A DNA stretch of 64,000 nucleotides from an uncultured Methylocystaceae bacterium (lineage in GTDB: Bacteria > Pseudomonadota > Alphaproteobacteria > Rhizobiales > Beijerinckiaceae): positions 1 to 64,000 of the forward strand of contig CAIQCB010000062.1 in NCBI GenBank assembly GCA_903870245.1. Direction: 5' to 3'. The notes under the pieces are model-generated. The model saw only the letters and a list, made by a program, of their open reading frames with translations, was not told the DNA's origin and made no database searches. The translations under genes and the position numbers were made by a program. Below, one piece after another: positions 1-9,116 of the stretch (position 1 is the first letter of the stretch; the number at the start of each line of letters is the position of its first letter).

Positions 1-654
1 GCGCATAAAACATGGGGCTTTGGCTTATGTTTTCTGCATCTTAGGAATGTCAAAGGTTATCCCTGGAACCACAAGCGAGTTTATCGGATTTACCGTGAAT
101 TGGAACTAAACTTGCGGATTAAGCCTCGTAAAAGGCTTGTGCGAGAAAAGCCGGAGGAATTGACAGTTCCAGAGGCGCCGAACAGAACGTGGTCAATGGA
201 CTTTATGGCTGATCGTTTGAGCGATGGTCGCGCATTCCGCCTCCTTAACGTATTGGATGACTTCAACAGAGTAGGCTTGGCGATTGATGTCGACTTTTCG
301 CTGCCGGCGGAGCGAGTGATCAGGAGCTTGAACCAGATCATTGAATGGCGCGGAAAGCCGGATAGCATTCGGGTTGATAATGGGCCTGAATACGTCAGCG
401 GCAAACTCGTTGAGTGGGCGGAAAAGCGCAACATTTGTCTGCAGTATATACAACCGGGAAAACCGCAGCAGAATGCCTATATCGAACGCTACAACCGAAC
501 AGTTCGGCATGAATGGCTGGATCAATATATCATTGAATCAATCGAGGAGGCGCAGCATCACGCGACACAATGGCTCTGTACATATAACAATGAACGCCCC
601 AACATGGGCATCGGCGGCATAACACCCGCCCAGAAACTGAAAAGGGCCGCATAG
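1..654 (+). CDS. IS3-family transposase (OrfB), 5' end cut off by the window edge
   Basis: The reading frame is open from base 1 and ends at TAG 652-654, so the N-terminus lies outside the window. The visible part is an rve integrase core of the IS3 OrfB type. The catalytic triad is recognisable as Asp in WSMDFM, Asp in RVDNGPEY and Glu in AYIERYNRT, followed by the usual YNNERPN ending. OrfB is normally made as an OrfAB fusion by programmed frameshifting; OrfA is not in view. The catalytic part shows no internal stop, so the copy may be intact upstream. It borders the accessory cluster that starts at 812. Identification is by motif only; the subgroup is not certain. Confidence 0.9.
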   Translation, partial: AHKTWGFGLCFLHLRNVKGYPWNHKRVYRIYRELELNLRIKPRKRLVREKPEELTVPEAPNRTWSMDFMADRLSDGRAFRLLNVLDDFNRVGLAIDVDFSLPAERVIRSLNQIIEWRGKPDSIRVDNGPEYVSGKLVEWAEKRNICLQYIQPGKPQQNAYIERYNRTVRHEWLDQYIIESIEEAQHHATQWLCTYNNERPNMGIGGITPAQKLKRAA

Positions 655-697
655 ATTCTACTAATCCATCCCACTAAAAATGGGGGGATTACCTTTG
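1..697 (+). mobile_element. IS3-family insertion sequence, right-hand part
   Basis: This covers the transposase fragment plus about 40 bases of trailing sequence containing a C-rich then G-rich motif (cccactaaaaatgggggg) near 669-686 that could be part of the right terminal inverted repeat. The left end is outside the window, so the inverted repeat and the target duplication cannot be checked. The exact right border is therefore an estimate. Confidence 0.55.
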
Positions 698-815
698 ATG
701 GCGGCGCAAAAGTGTACCGTTCCTGAAAGTCCTGCTCCATGTCGCTGATTTGCATGGAGAGGTTGAAGGGATGGTTATAGTGGAACGCTATGCCGTGATT
801 TATAAGGCTCCCTAA
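698..815 (+). mobile_element. possible left-end remnant of an IS21-type element
   Basis: Directly after the IS3 end is a stretch with the phrase ggcggcgcaaaagtgtacc, which resembles terminal repeats seen in IS21-family elements. A short frame at 771-815 then reads MVIVERYAVIYKAP and stops, which resembles the first residues of an IstA transposase. The frame runs into the 3' end of the symporter gene. If correct, an IS21 copy was truncated when other DNA joined here. The match is from memory of family features and is weak. Confidence 0.3.
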
Positions 816-2515
816 AAGAAAACAATATTCAGCGCGGCGGTAAAAAGAATAACCAGAATTGCAATATTCGCCGGCCTAAGGAGCCAATGCTTGGCGCTAT
901 CATCAAGTTCTTGCGCATAACTATATACCAAGCCTTTCAGTTCAATGTCCGGCTTTGCCTTTGTGAATAAACTTACTGCTATCGTTACGGCGAAACAGAC
1001 ACTAAATGCCCAGATAGCTGTCCAGAAATTTTGAGCCATTTCACTTGGGTATGTCTCAATAACGAGACCGAGCCAACCGCCCTTGATTCCCGGCGTTGCC
1101 CGAAATGGTAGAGTAATGCCGTGATGAATGGCCGCAGTTGCGGTCCCCGCGACGAGACCAGAGAAAGCACCATGACCTGTTGCCCGAGCCCAGAACATGC
1201 CAAGCAAGAATGTCGCAAATTGAGGAGCGGTAAAAAACGCGGATACCAACTCCAATTCATCCATAATATTATTGAAGTGCGCGGCAAAATATGCAGCCGC
1301 GATCGCTAAGGGGACTCCACTTATCGTAGCGGCGCGGGCCATCCATAGATAGTGTTTATCATTGGCGTCTTTTCGTATGTAGGCCTGGTAGATATCATAA
1401 GTCCAAACTGTATTAAAGGCCGTGATATTGCCCGCTATTCCAGACATAAAACTCGCCATAAGCGCAGTTAACCCTAGGCCTAAAAGACCATTAGGAAAGT
1501 AGCGCGTGATCATCAATGGCATAGCGAGATCGAAGTTTGAGGAGCCATCCGCCTTCAAGGGGAAAGAAAAGCCATGGTTTGGATCAGCGTCGAGCGCGCT
1601 AGCCACCATACCAGGGACGATCACCAAAAACGGAAACAGCATCTTTGGAACTGCGGCAATAAGCGGTGTGTAGCGCGCGGCGTCCATGGACTCTGCCGCC
1701 ATTGCGCGTTGCACCAAAAGAAAGTCAGTACACCAAAATCCGAAGGACAGTACAAACCCTAACCCCATTACTAGCCCAAACCACTCGACACCCATAGGGT
1801 TCCTTGAGCTATCACCCATGTAGCGCCAGGCTTCATTCCAAGCACCCGGGGCGTAGCCTTGCGCAGTTGCGACTTGTGCTAGACCAATTCGCAGCCCTTC
1901 CCATCCGCCGATGTCAATCAACCCCAGAATTGCTAGCGGCGCGATGCCGAGAACGACGAGAAAGAATTGTAAAACTTCATTATATATGGCTGAGGTAAGT
2001 CCTCCTAGTAATGTGTATAGTAAGGTTATACCTGCACACAAGCAGATCGATAGCGTAAAATCCCAATTAAGTAACAGTTTTAGGAGTATACCCATCGCAT
2101 ACATTGAAGTTCCACACGAAAAAACCGTAATAATTGCGAATGAAATTGCATTAAAACCCCGCGTCTTTTCATCGAAACGAAGCTTTAAATATTCTGGCAC
2201 CGATCTCGCGCGCGATCCGTAGTAAAAGGGCATCATAAATATCGCCAGAAAAATCATTCCCGGCACAGCGCCCACCCAGTAAAAATGACTTGCAGCCATA
2301 CCGTATTTTGCACCGGATGCAGCCATCCCAATAACTTCCTGTGCTCCGATGTTGGCGGATATAAATGCTATGCCCGCTACCCAGGCAGGAATCCTTTTCT
2401 CGGAGAGCAAAAAATCTCCACTTGTGCGCATCTTATGCTTCAGCGCTGCGCCTACGACTAATAAAAATGTGAAATACAGGAAGAAAATCGCCCAGTCTAC
2501 GAATGCCAGCTTCAT
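812..2515 (-). CDS. SGLT-type sodium:solute symporter
   Basis: A 567-residue protein rich in hydrophobic segments (about 14 predicted helices), typical in length for the solute:sodium symporter family. The N-terminal helix is followed by a segment (about residues 33-75) that matches the SGLT helix 1-2 region, with SANIGAQE and YWVGAVPGM. The family couples sodium entry to uptake of sugars, inositols or related solutes across the inner membrane. It is the last gene of the minus-strand arm, 303 bases after the ROK kinase, so it may have its own promoter. With the kinases and glycosidases nearby it probably imports a sugar or cyclitol. The substrate cannot be read from the sequence. Confidence 0.88.
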   Translation of the reverse strand: MKLAFVDWAIFFLYFTFLLVVGAALKHKMRTSGDFLLSEKRIPAWVAGIAFISANIGAQEVIGMAASGAKYGMAASHFYWVGAVPGMIFLAIFMMPFYYGSRARSVPEYLKLRFDEKTRGFNAISFAIITVFSCGTSMYAMGILLKLLLNWDFTLSICLCAGITLLYTLLGGLTSAIYNEVLQFFLVVLGIAPLAILGLIDIGGWEGLRIGLAQVATAQGYAPGAWNEAWRYMGDSSRNPMGVEWFGLVMGLGFVLSFGFWCTDFLLVQRAMAAESMDAARYTPLIAAVPKMLFPFLVIVPGMVASALDADPNHGFSFPLKADGSSNFDLAMPLMITRYFPNGLLGLGLTALMASFMSGIAGNITAFNTVWTYDIYQAYIRKDANDKHYLWMARAATISGVPLAIAAAYFAAHFNNIMDELELVSAFFTAPQFATFLLGMFWARATGHGAFSGLVAGTATAAIHHGITLPFRATPGIKGGWLGLVIETYPSEMAQNFWTAIWAFSVCFAVTIAVSLFTKAKPDIELKGLVYSYAQELDDSAKHWLLRPANIAILVILFTAALNIVFF

Positions 2516-2818
2516 ACGGATCTAGCTCGATTAAGTTACGTATTGCACACAACATCAGAAACATATCTAAAGTTGCCTATTTAGAATAGGCTTGGCACCC
2601 GTCGTGCGCCAAGCTGGTGGGAATTCATGCGTAAGCTCAACCTGGGAAAAACCGTCCAAAGTGACGACGAGATCCTGACGCGCTGCGTGCGGCCACTGCT
2701 AGACGAGGCTTCTGCAAACCCTTCTAATCTTCTCTGACGGCCTCTAACTCCCTCTGATTTCGCAGAACCAGTTGCCACGGCCCGCTTGCTCATGCCGACA
2801 ATGACGGTGTCACGGAAC
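2516..2818. other. intergenic stretch between symporter and ROK kinase genes
   Basis: No convincing gene. A 36-codon plus-strand frame at 2627-2737 and an 87-codon minus-strand frame overlapping the ROK gene are both open, but neither has a recognisable product. The part next to the symporter start is AT-richer and is the likely place for its promoter. No hairpin with a T-run was found. Confidence 0.4.
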
Positions 2819-3763
2819 TCAACGGGACGCTCTAGCGCGGGCAAGGTCGGCGGCGCCGATGAGGCCGGCGTCGAGACCCAGGCCGGCTGCTACGATGCGA
2901 GCCTCTCCCCGCATGCCGCGCGCGGGAAGATGGGATAGAAAGGACTCTCGCGCCGCGTCAATCAACAGGCTTTCGGCGACGGACAGTCCGCCGGCGATGA
3001 CGAAACAACCGGGGTCCAGCACTGCGGCGATCGCGGCCATGCCGCGGCCCAGCCACCAAGCCGTCTCGCGCATCAGCCCCACGGCGACCGTGTCCCCCTC
3101 GGCGGCAGCGGCAGTGACAACGCCGCCAGTGATGGCCTCAATGCGTCCGCCTGCCCGCCGTAACAGGCTGTCGGCGGCGCCCTGCTGCGCCAATTTGCGC
3201 GCTTCGTTTTCGAGCGCCGTTCCCGAGCAATACATCTCCCAGCAGCCGTCGCCGCCGCAACTGCATCTCAGTCCGCCCGGTACAAGCGGCAAATGCCCAC
3301 ATTCGGCGGCCGTGCCGAAGCTTCCCCTGTAAATCGAGCCGCCAATGATGATCCCGCAGCCAACTCCAGTGCCGACCGTCAGGACGACGAGAAACGCCTC
3401 TCCGCTCCCTGCCCCAAATCGCGACTCCGCCCATGCCGCCGCATTGGCGTCGTTTTCTATCACCACCGGTAGCCCGAGACGGCTTTCCATCGTCCGCCGG
3501 ATCGGTTCGCTGCGCCAGCCGATGTTTTTTGCGAAGAGAACAGTCTCCCGTTCGGCGTCGATGAAACCGCCAACGCCAAGGCCAACCGCCGCAACCGGAT
3601 AGTCCTCACACAGCCCTTCGATGAGGACCGCGACAGCTTCTGCGACCTCCGCCGTTCGCGCGGGGGTGGGTCGCTGGAGCCGGGCGAGAACGCGCCCAGC
3701 GTCATCGACGACTCCCGCCGCGATCTTCGTGCCCCCGATGTCCACGCCAACCGTCAGTTTCAT
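2819..3763 (-). CDS. ROK-family sugar kinase (glucokinase-like)
   Basis: A 314-residue ROK kinase. The phosphate-binding DIGGTK lies at residues 8-13, the catalytic ENDANAAAWAE segment near 105, and the ROK zinc site is visible as ECGHLPL followed by CSCGGDGCWE near 155-173. All four usual zinc ligands (His, three Cys) are present, so it should be active. ROK kinases phosphorylate glucose, N-acetyl amino sugars, allose or, in some natural-product pathways, cyclitols. The gene follows the DUF2264 gene by 38 bases and is probably co-transcribed with it. The exact substrate is unknown. Confidence 0.9.
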   Translation of the reverse strand: MKLTVGVDIGGTKIAAGVVDDAGRVLARLQRPTPARTAEVAEAVAVLIEGLCEDYPVAAVGLGVGGFIDAERETVLFAKNIGWRSEPIRRTMESRLGLPVVIENDANAAAWAESRFGAGSGEAFLVVLTVGTGVGCGIIIGGSIYRGSFGTAAECGHLPLVPGGLRCSCGGDGCWEMYCSGTALENEARKLAQQGAADSLLRRAGGRIEAITGGVVTAAAAEGDTVAVGLMRETAWWLGRGMAAIAAVLDPGCFVIAGGLSVAESLLIDAARESFLSHLPARGMRGEARIVAAGLGLDAGLIGAADLARARASR

Positions 3764-3801
3764 GAGATGCTCGAAACGCTAGAGATTGCGGCGTCGCGCG
3801 T

Positions 3802-5070
3802 TCAGAATTTGCGCTTCCAGTCATCCCGGGGGATCGCGCGCAGATCTGCGACCGGGCGATCGGCCCAGTAGCCCTCTTCGCGAAGCGCGCCATGGAATTT
3901 CAACGCGTAGTCAGGGTGCATGTTGCCTCCCCCTTCACCCCACAGTCTTTGCGCGGAAAACGCCACGGCGTCATCGCTCCAAAAGGGATCATGCGCCGGC
4001 AGACCGAGCGGCAGAAACGCCAGTGACGCCATATAAAGACTGCCGGTAGATATGTATTCCTCCGCGAGTTGCGGCTGGCGGCTGCACAGACCGATCGTCA
4101 ACCAGCCCTCCGCGTCGAAAGACGCGTCGCCTAGCGTCCTGTCGATCACCGCAGACAGCGCCGTGCGGACCTGTGCCGGCGGCAGCTCCGACGGCAGGCG
4201 CCCCAGCCTCGCCTCGTTCGCGAGATGATGGAAGGCTCCGCAGCGATAGACGATCGATCGTCCCAGCGCCGGAAAGCTACCGTCCATCGCGATCAGGCGC
4301 TCCAGAACGCAGGCATATCTCTGCGCGATCTTTTCGAAACGCGACTGCATGTCTGCGTATTCCGCGTGCCGGATGGCGACTGCGGCCAGCACGGCGCGCA
4401 GAAAGGGATGAATGGAAAAACTGTTGTAATAGTCCCAGCGAAACTCCGGACCGTCTCCGTAGATGCCGTCCCCCTTGTACCAGAGATCGTGCTGCCGTAG
4501 CGCATAGTCGATGCGCATCCTGTCGTAGCGCTCGCCGACGATCATGAGAAAGGTTTCGATGAGCGCGCTGTACAGCAGCCAGTTATAATATCCGGGCTTG
4601 ATCGCACGGGTGCTCTTCAGCGCCGCGATGATATGCCTGCGCGTGTCCGGCTCCGCGTTGAACCACAGGGACGGGCCCCTCATCAAGGCGATCGCCAGAT
4701 GAGCGGCGTCGACGAGCGGCTGATCACCGTCGCAGAAATTCATGAAATCCCGCGCTCCGGGATCGACGGCGTTGGCGAGCGCGCGCCGGGCTAGAACCTC
4801 CATCTGCTCTCTCTCACGCTCCTCTTCCGGGTGATCCGCCGTAGTCTCCAGCCAGGGCGAGAGCCCGGACAGAAGGCGGGCGAACGCCTCGAGATGGGTG
4901 TAAGCGCGCCGATCAGCCGCGATTTGCGACGTCTTAGCTTCGACGGGCATGACGGATTTCAACCTGTCGTTGGCGAGCGCCGTGAGCGGAGGTTTCGTCA
5001 TCTTGATCAGCAGTGAGACCCAATACGCGCGACTTTCCCTGTTTCTGGCGCGCGACAGTAGACTGGACAT
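3802..5070 (-). CDS. DUF2264 domain protein
   Basis: About 420 residues with the DUF2264 signature over most of the length (for example FMNFCDGDQPLVDAA, YNWLLYSALIETF, FRWDYYNSFSIHPFL). DUF2264 proteins are related to alpha/alpha-barrel glycoside-processing enzymes and usually sit beside sugar catabolic genes; no reaction is firmly established. An in-frame ATG 36 bases further upstream (5106) exists, but the ATG at 5070 is preceded by GGAG at a suitable distance, so the shorter start was chosen. It sits between the HAD and ROK genes in the minus-strand operon. Confidence 0.8.
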   Translation of the reverse strand: MSSLLSRARNRESRAYWVSLLIKMTKPPLTALANDRLKSVMPVEAKTSQIAADRRAYTHLEAFARLLSGLSPWLETTADHPEEEREREQMEVLARRALANAVDPGARDFMNFCDGDQPLVDAAHLAIALMRGPSLWFNAEPDTRRHIIAALKSTRAIKPGYYNWLLYSALIETFLMIVGERYDRMRIDYALRQHDLWYKGDGIYGDGPEFRWDYYNSFSIHPFLRAVLAAVAIRHAEYADMQSRFEKIAQRYACVLERLIAMDGSFPALGRSIVYRCGAFHHLANEARLGRLPSELPPAQVRTALSAVIDRTLGDASFDAEGWLTIGLCSRQPQLAEEYISTGSLYMASLAFLPLGLPAHDPFWSDDAVAFSAQRLWGEGGGNMHPDYALKFHGALREEGYWADRPVADLRAIPRDDWKRKF

Positions 5071-5123
5071 GGCAGGAGGCTCTCCGTGTTTTCTGGCAGG
5101 GTCCATGGCGCCGCGGGAAGGCG

Positions 5124-5876
5124 TCAGCCCAGTATTTCGAGTAGCTGCGCGAGCGACTCGATCCGCCAGTCCGGCGAGACGGCGTCGTCTCTTCGCGACT
5201 GTCCTTCCCGGTCAATGTGGACGACTTTCAACCCTGCGCCGCGCGCGCCGACAACGTCATGCTCCAAACTGTCGCCAACATAGATGGCGTCGCTAGCGGG
5301 AATGCTCAGAGCATCCAGCGCGATCTGGAACAATTTCGGCTCCGGCTTGCTAACCCCGTGGTCGGAAGACATGACCACCACATCCCACCAGCCATCGAGC
5401 CGCAACATTCGCATCTCCGGCTCCGCATAGACTCGATGAGCATTAGACACGAGACCAAGTCGGTAACCGGCCTTCAACCGCTCAAGGGTCGGAAACACAT
5501 CGTCGAATACGCCAAACCGCAGCGTACTGAAAGCGCGGTAACTTTGCAGGAAACACAGCAGCAACCGCTCATCCGCCGCTTCGTCGCCAAGGGTCTTTCG
5601 AAGAACGGTGAGCATATCGATTTCTGGGAAGGGGCGACTTGGAAACGCGGCTTCCTGCTCACGGGCAATCGTCGCAAAGAAGTTCCGTCGAAGGCTTTCC
5701 GGGTCGACGTCGATGTTGTTGTACCCCAGAAAGAAAGCCAGATTCTTCCAGAGATCGGCCGATTCCTCGTCGATCAGCATATCAATCAGCGTTTTGTAGA
5801 GGTCGAACAAAATGAGGCGCGGTTTCATCTTCCTCGGCGTCACTGTTTGGGGGCGGCGGTAGGACCGTTTCGACAA
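5124..5876 (-). CDS. HAD-superfamily hydrolase with a DxY nucleophile motif
   Basis: A HAD subfamily IA protein. The nucleophile motif is FDLYKTL (Asp at residue 25 from this start), motif II is VSNAH, motif III Lys is in SKPEPKLF, and motif IV is YVGDSLEHDVVGA. The second Asp of the usual DxD is Tyr, as in dehalogenase-type and some uncharacterised HADs, so classical phosphatase activity is not certain. The start at 5876 has GAGG four bases upstream; the in-frame ATG at 5828 begins closer to the conserved domain and also has GAGG nearby, so either is possible. It lies 32 bases after the IMPase gene and 53 before the DUF2264 start. Confidence 0.82.
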   Translation of the reverse strand: MSKRSYRRPQTVTPRKMKPRLILFDLYKTLIDMLIDEESADLWKNLAFFLGYNNIDVDPESLRRNFFATIAREQEAAFPSRPFPEIDMLTVLRKTLGDEAADERLLLCFLQSYRAFSTLRFGVFDDVFPTLERLKAGYRLGLVSNAHRVYAEPEMRMLRLDGWWDVVVMSSDHGVSKPEPKLFQIALDALSIPASDAIYVGDSLEHDVVGARGAGLKVVHIDREGQSRRDDAVSPDWRIESLAQLLEILG

Positions 5877-5908
5877 GTCTCGCCTCGGGAGCAGCGGCTA
5901 GGTTCTGG

Positions 5909-6748
5909 TCAAGCGGGTCTATCCACCGCGACGCCGCCCGTACGATCCCTAAACGGGAGATCGGCGGCATGGGGCAAGAAAGCTTCATACATTTGTCGAT
6001 GCAGGGCTGGACAGGCAGCGACGACATCTCCAGTCTTTAAATAGGAATGTCCGCCCGCGAAATCGGTGACGACGCCGCCGGCCTCCTCAATGAGCACAAC
6101 GCCGGCGGCGATGTCCCACGGTTTCAGGCCGATCTCCCAGAAACCGTCTATGCGTCCGCATGCGACCCAGGCCATGTCCAACGCCGCCGCACCGCCCCTT
6201 CTGATCCCGGTGCCGCGTCGGGTGGCAGCGCGCAGCATGTCGAAATAGGCCCCGCAAACGTTTCGATCAATAAGCGGAAAGCCGGTTCCGAGCATGGCGC
6301 TCGGAAAATCCGTCTGCTCCGCGACGCGCAATACGCGGCCGTTCATCGTAGCCCCACCTCCACGCGCCGCCGTGAACAGCTCCTGACGGGCAGGATCATA
6401 GATCACGCCGCAGACGACTTCTCCGCTCTGAACGAGCGCGATCGAAACGGCGAAATGCGGTATCCCGCGTAGGAAATTGGTCGTCCCGTCGAGAGGATCG
6501 ATGATCCAGACGTATTCGTTTTCGACTTCACCCTGCTGTCCGCCCTCTTCACCAAGGAATCCATGCGACGGATACGCTTCCTTAAGAACGGCGATCACCG
6601 CCTGCTCGGCCCGGCAGTCGACTTCGCTGACGAAATCGTTAAAGGCCTTGGTCGTGACGGAAAGCGTGTCTCTCTCATCGAAATAGTGCATTATTATTTT
6701 ACCGGCGGCGTGCGCAGCCTGGGTTGCAACCACGAGTGTAGAGTCCAT
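5909..6748 (-). CDS. inositol monophosphatase family protein
   Basis: A 279-residue metal-dependent phosphatase of the IMPase/SuhB family. The full metal set is visible: Glu in GFLGEEGG (about residue 67), the two Asp of DPLDGTTN (84 and 87), and Asp in KPWDIAAG near 213. The family removes phosphate from myo-inositol 1-phosphate, related cyclitol phosphates, fructose bisphosphate or histidinol phosphate. GGGGA stands nine bases ahead of the start. It is one of two IMPase-type genes in the cluster and is more canonical than the one at 11768. Its place among kinases and a glycosyltransferase suggests a sugar or cyclitol phosphate substrate. Confidence 0.9.
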   Translation of the reverse strand: MDSTLVVATQAAHAAGKIIMHYFDERDTLSVTTKAFNDFVSEVDCRAEQAVIAVLKEAYPSHGFLGEEGGQQGEVENEYVWIIDPLDGTTNFLRGIPHFAVSIALVQSGEVVCGVIYDPARQELFTAARGGGATMNGRVLRVAEQTDFPSAMLGTGFPLIDRNVCGAYFDMLRAATRRGTGIRRGGAAALDMAWVACGRIDGFWEIGLKPWDIAAGVVLIEEAGGVVTDFAGGHSYLKTGDVVAACPALHRQMYEAFLPHAADLPFRDRTGGVAVDRPA

Positions 6749-6763
6749 CTCTAAAGTTCCCCA

Positions 6764-7636
6764 TTAAAGATAAAGTACGCCATTTTGCACACTGCCGGCG
6801 AGGCGCCCCCAGCGCATCGCCGCACGGTAAAGCCATGCGGCCCTGCGAACCTTTTCGCCGAACAACCAGGGCGAATGGGTCACGATCCAGCCCCATTCCA
6901 GACATGCCGCTGCGAGATCCGAGCGCGGCATGCCGGCCGCTTCGAAGGCCGCGTAAAGTTTCGGATGTGAACGCCCGTAGCTGTAGGCCTGATGCACGAC
7001 GCCGGACAGGTCAGACCTCAGACGGTAATGAATGACGGCGTCCTTTGCAAAGCCGAGAGTCGCTCCCCCGAGCTGCGCCCGCCAGAAAAACTCAACGTCG
7101 GTCGATCCATAACGATATGTCTCGTCGAAGAACCCCGCGTCGCGCCAGACCTTCTTGTGCATACCCGCGTTTGCGAACGGCGTGTAGAGCAGGAAGCCGA
7201 AACTGTCGAGCAAGCCATCGGCGCTCTTCGGCGGCCGCGCCGCTAGGGCGACCTCATCGTTCAACGTCCTTCTTTCGAGGCTCCCGCCCACCATGTCATG
7301 AGAGGCGAGCGCACGCGCCATAGACGTCACCCAATTCGAGTTGGCCACGTCGTCGGCGTCACAGAAGAGCAGAAGATCGCCGCGGCTCTCTCGAGCGCCC
7401 ATGTTTCTGGCGGCGTTGGCGCCCCGCAGAGAAGAGGCGTCCACAAGCCGCAAATGCGGCAGTCGGGGCGTCCAGGAATCGACGATGTCTCTCGTGCCGT
7501 CTCTCGATCCGTTGTCGGCGACGAGGATCTCCCAGTCTCCTTCGAAAGACTGGCGGCTGAGCGCCTCAAGTTGAGAGCCGATCGTCGCGGCGCTGTCGAG
7601 TGCAGGCATGATCACTGAGACGAAACACGATGTCAT
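6764..7636 (-). CDS. family 2 glycosyltransferase
   Basis: A 290-residue GT-A fold enzyme. VSVIMPALDSAATI opens the nucleotide-binding fold, ADNGSRDGT follows near 40-48, and CDADD near 92 is the metal-binding DxD equivalent. There is no membrane segment apart from mild hydrophobicity, so it is likely cytosolic or peripheral. It would transfer a sugar from a nucleotide donor; no donor-synthesising gene is in the cluster. It starts 14 bases after the PfkB gene and ends 15 bases before the IMPase gene, so it belongs to the same operon. Confidence 0.88.
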   Translation of the reverse strand: MTSCFVSVIMPALDSAATIGSQLEALSRQSFEGDWEILVADNGSRDGTRDIVDSWTPRLPHLRLVDASSLRGANAARNMGARESRGDLLLFCDADDVANSNWVTSMARALASHDMVGGSLERRTLNDEVALAARPPKSADGLLDSFGFLLYTPFANAGMHKKVWRDAGFFDETYRYGSTDVEFFWRAQLGGATLGFAKDAVIHYRLRSDLSGVVHQAYSYGRSHPKLYAAFEAAGMPRSDLAAACLEWGWIVTHSPWLFGEKVRRAAWLYRAAMRWGRLAGSVQNGVLYL

Positions 7637-7650
7637 GTAAACAAATCTTC

Positions 7651-8484
7651 CTAAGCCAGTTCATCAAGACGGAGCTGTCGTGAAAAAGGACCGGCGCCAG
7701 CGATGCACGCGGCGCCGCACCGAGCCGCGAATTCCACGGCGGACGAAATTTCATCGAAGCGCGCCAAGCCAAAAGTGAGCGCAGCCGCAAAACTATCTCC
7801 CGCCCCGTAACAATCGACGGCAGGGCCAGGAAGCGCAGCTGGCGCGTATGGAATCCAAGGGCCGCCGCGAATAGCGTAACGTCCGCCATAAGAGCCGTCG
7901 GTGGCGACCAAAACCGTCGGCGGCGCAGAAAGCATGGATGGATCATACGCCTCGTCTCGATCCCGGGAGCTGCCAACAACCGCGTCCAGGAAAATTTCCG
8001 CAGCGGTGGCGGTCGCCATCTCCCGCGCCGTAACGACAAGCGTCGCTGACGCTCGGGCGCTCCTCAGCACCGTCGCATCGCCGGCCGAAAAATAGATTGC
8101 ATCGTATTCTTCCAAACGATCCCACGGCAAACGATCACAATAAGAGGGCTGCAAACGCGCGCCAAGAGTCGTCGTAGTTCGTTCGCCGCCCGCCTCGATC
8201 AGGGCGAAGGCCTCGCGAGTTGGTGCGTTGCGAATTGCTGCAAGCACGTCGACTCCGTTGCTCTCCAGCGCCGCACGCGCATTACTTCCCGGGAGATCAT
8301 CGCCGAGAGCCGTGAAGAAAGCGCACTTGCTCGCCAATTTAGCTAATTGGACAGCGGCGACAGCGCCGCCGCCAGCAGGTCCCTCCCACGAAACATCCGC
8401 GTGTGCGATATCGCCCGATATCGGAATACGATCGACTCGTGCAATCCGCGTCCACTCGACATGCCCGATGACCGCTACCTTCAT
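7651..8484 (-). CDS. PfkB-family carbohydrate kinase
   Basis: A ribokinase-type fold: GPAGGGAVAAVQLAKL in the N-terminal substrate region and DCYGAGDSFAAALTFG with the catalytic Asp and anion hole near the C-terminus. At about 277 residues from the chosen ATG it has normal length. The frame is open 120 bases further upstream, but those codons lack the family beta-strand; MKVAVIGHVEW at 8484 is the natural start, though its ribosome site is weak. It is the first gene of the tight minus-strand run down to the ROK gene. The substrate is probably a sugar or nucleoside-like alcohol; ribokinase or adenosine kinase roles are not supported specifically. Confidence 0.87.
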   Translation of the reverse strand: MKVAVIGHVEWTRIARVDRIPISGDIAHADVSWEGPAGGGAVAAVQLAKLASKCAFFTALGDDLPGSNARAALESNGVDVLAAIRNAPTREAFALIEAGGERTTTTLGARLQPSYCDRLPWDRLEEYDAIYFSAGDATVLRSARASATLVVTAREMATATAAEIFLDAVVGSSRDRDEAYDPSMLSAPPTVLVATDGSYGGRYAIRGGPWIPYAPAALPGPAVDCYGAGDSFAAALTFGLARFDEISSAVEFAARCGAACIAGAGPFSRQLRLDELA

Positions 8485-8770
8485 TGTGCTAATCCGAGAC
8501 TCTTTTTCATGAGTTTTAACCATTTTTGTGACGTAGTCGCACAACCCATGGTTGAGGGCGCGAAATGTGCGCCCAACGCCTGTTTTTGACAAGCCCTTGC
8601 TCACAGAAGTTTTAGCACTTGGTGATTATGGCGCTTCGCCCGGCGCGGCAAAGCGACAGCGGAACAAATCCTGGTCGCTTCATCGCGTATTTATCATTAA
8701 TCGTGAGAGTGTTGGCTCGATCCGGGCAAAAGAGAATGTGCACCTCAGCGCATTTTTAGCTTTAGCTTGT

Positions 8771-9035
8771 TACTTTTGAACGTAAGCTGAGCCATACTTT
8801 GCAAAGCGATTTGTAGACACTTATGTTTTGATCTCTTCGCAGACTCGTCCAATGTGCCGCCATATCTCTTCAATAATACGTTTCTGCGCCCTCAGCACAT
8901 CGTGTTAGACTTTACAGAGGCCTGTTCGATCAGGTTGACATTGGGCGATTAGGCCGGTAAAAATCACAGCTGCGCGCTGTCAACGCGGATCGCGCGCCTA
9001 CGTTGGCGGACATATGGCTGTCGAATCTATGAATA
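8771..9035 (-). pseudogene. decayed IS630-family transposase, C-terminal remnant
   Basis: Read on the minus strand with frameshifts and stops, this stretch gives AQL-stop-FLPA-stop-SPNVNLIEQ, the typical IS630 segment AQLLFLPPYSPDLNPIE. After a frameshift it continues LRAQKRIIEEIWRHIG, then a short C-terminal tail with Asn-Phe-Ala and Gly-Tyr-like positions, ending at TAA 8771-8773. The catalytic Glu (NLIEQ) is retained, but at least two stops and one frameshift make it non-functional. The remaining intergenic bases 8485-8770 and 9036-9116 show no gene. The insertion separates the RmlD-like gene from the PfkB gene, which may once have been one operon. Confidence 0.8.
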
Positions 9036-9116
9036 GTTTAAATCAATGTTCGATCCGGGCGCGAAAGCAAAAGCTATTGATACATCCCTTAAAAAATTCT
9101 CATAAACCAAACAGCG

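Noticed and set aside
2581-2844. 87-codon minus-strand frame between symporter and ROK genes
   Set aside because: It overlaps the ROK 3' end in another frame, is low-complexity basic and has no recognisable family.
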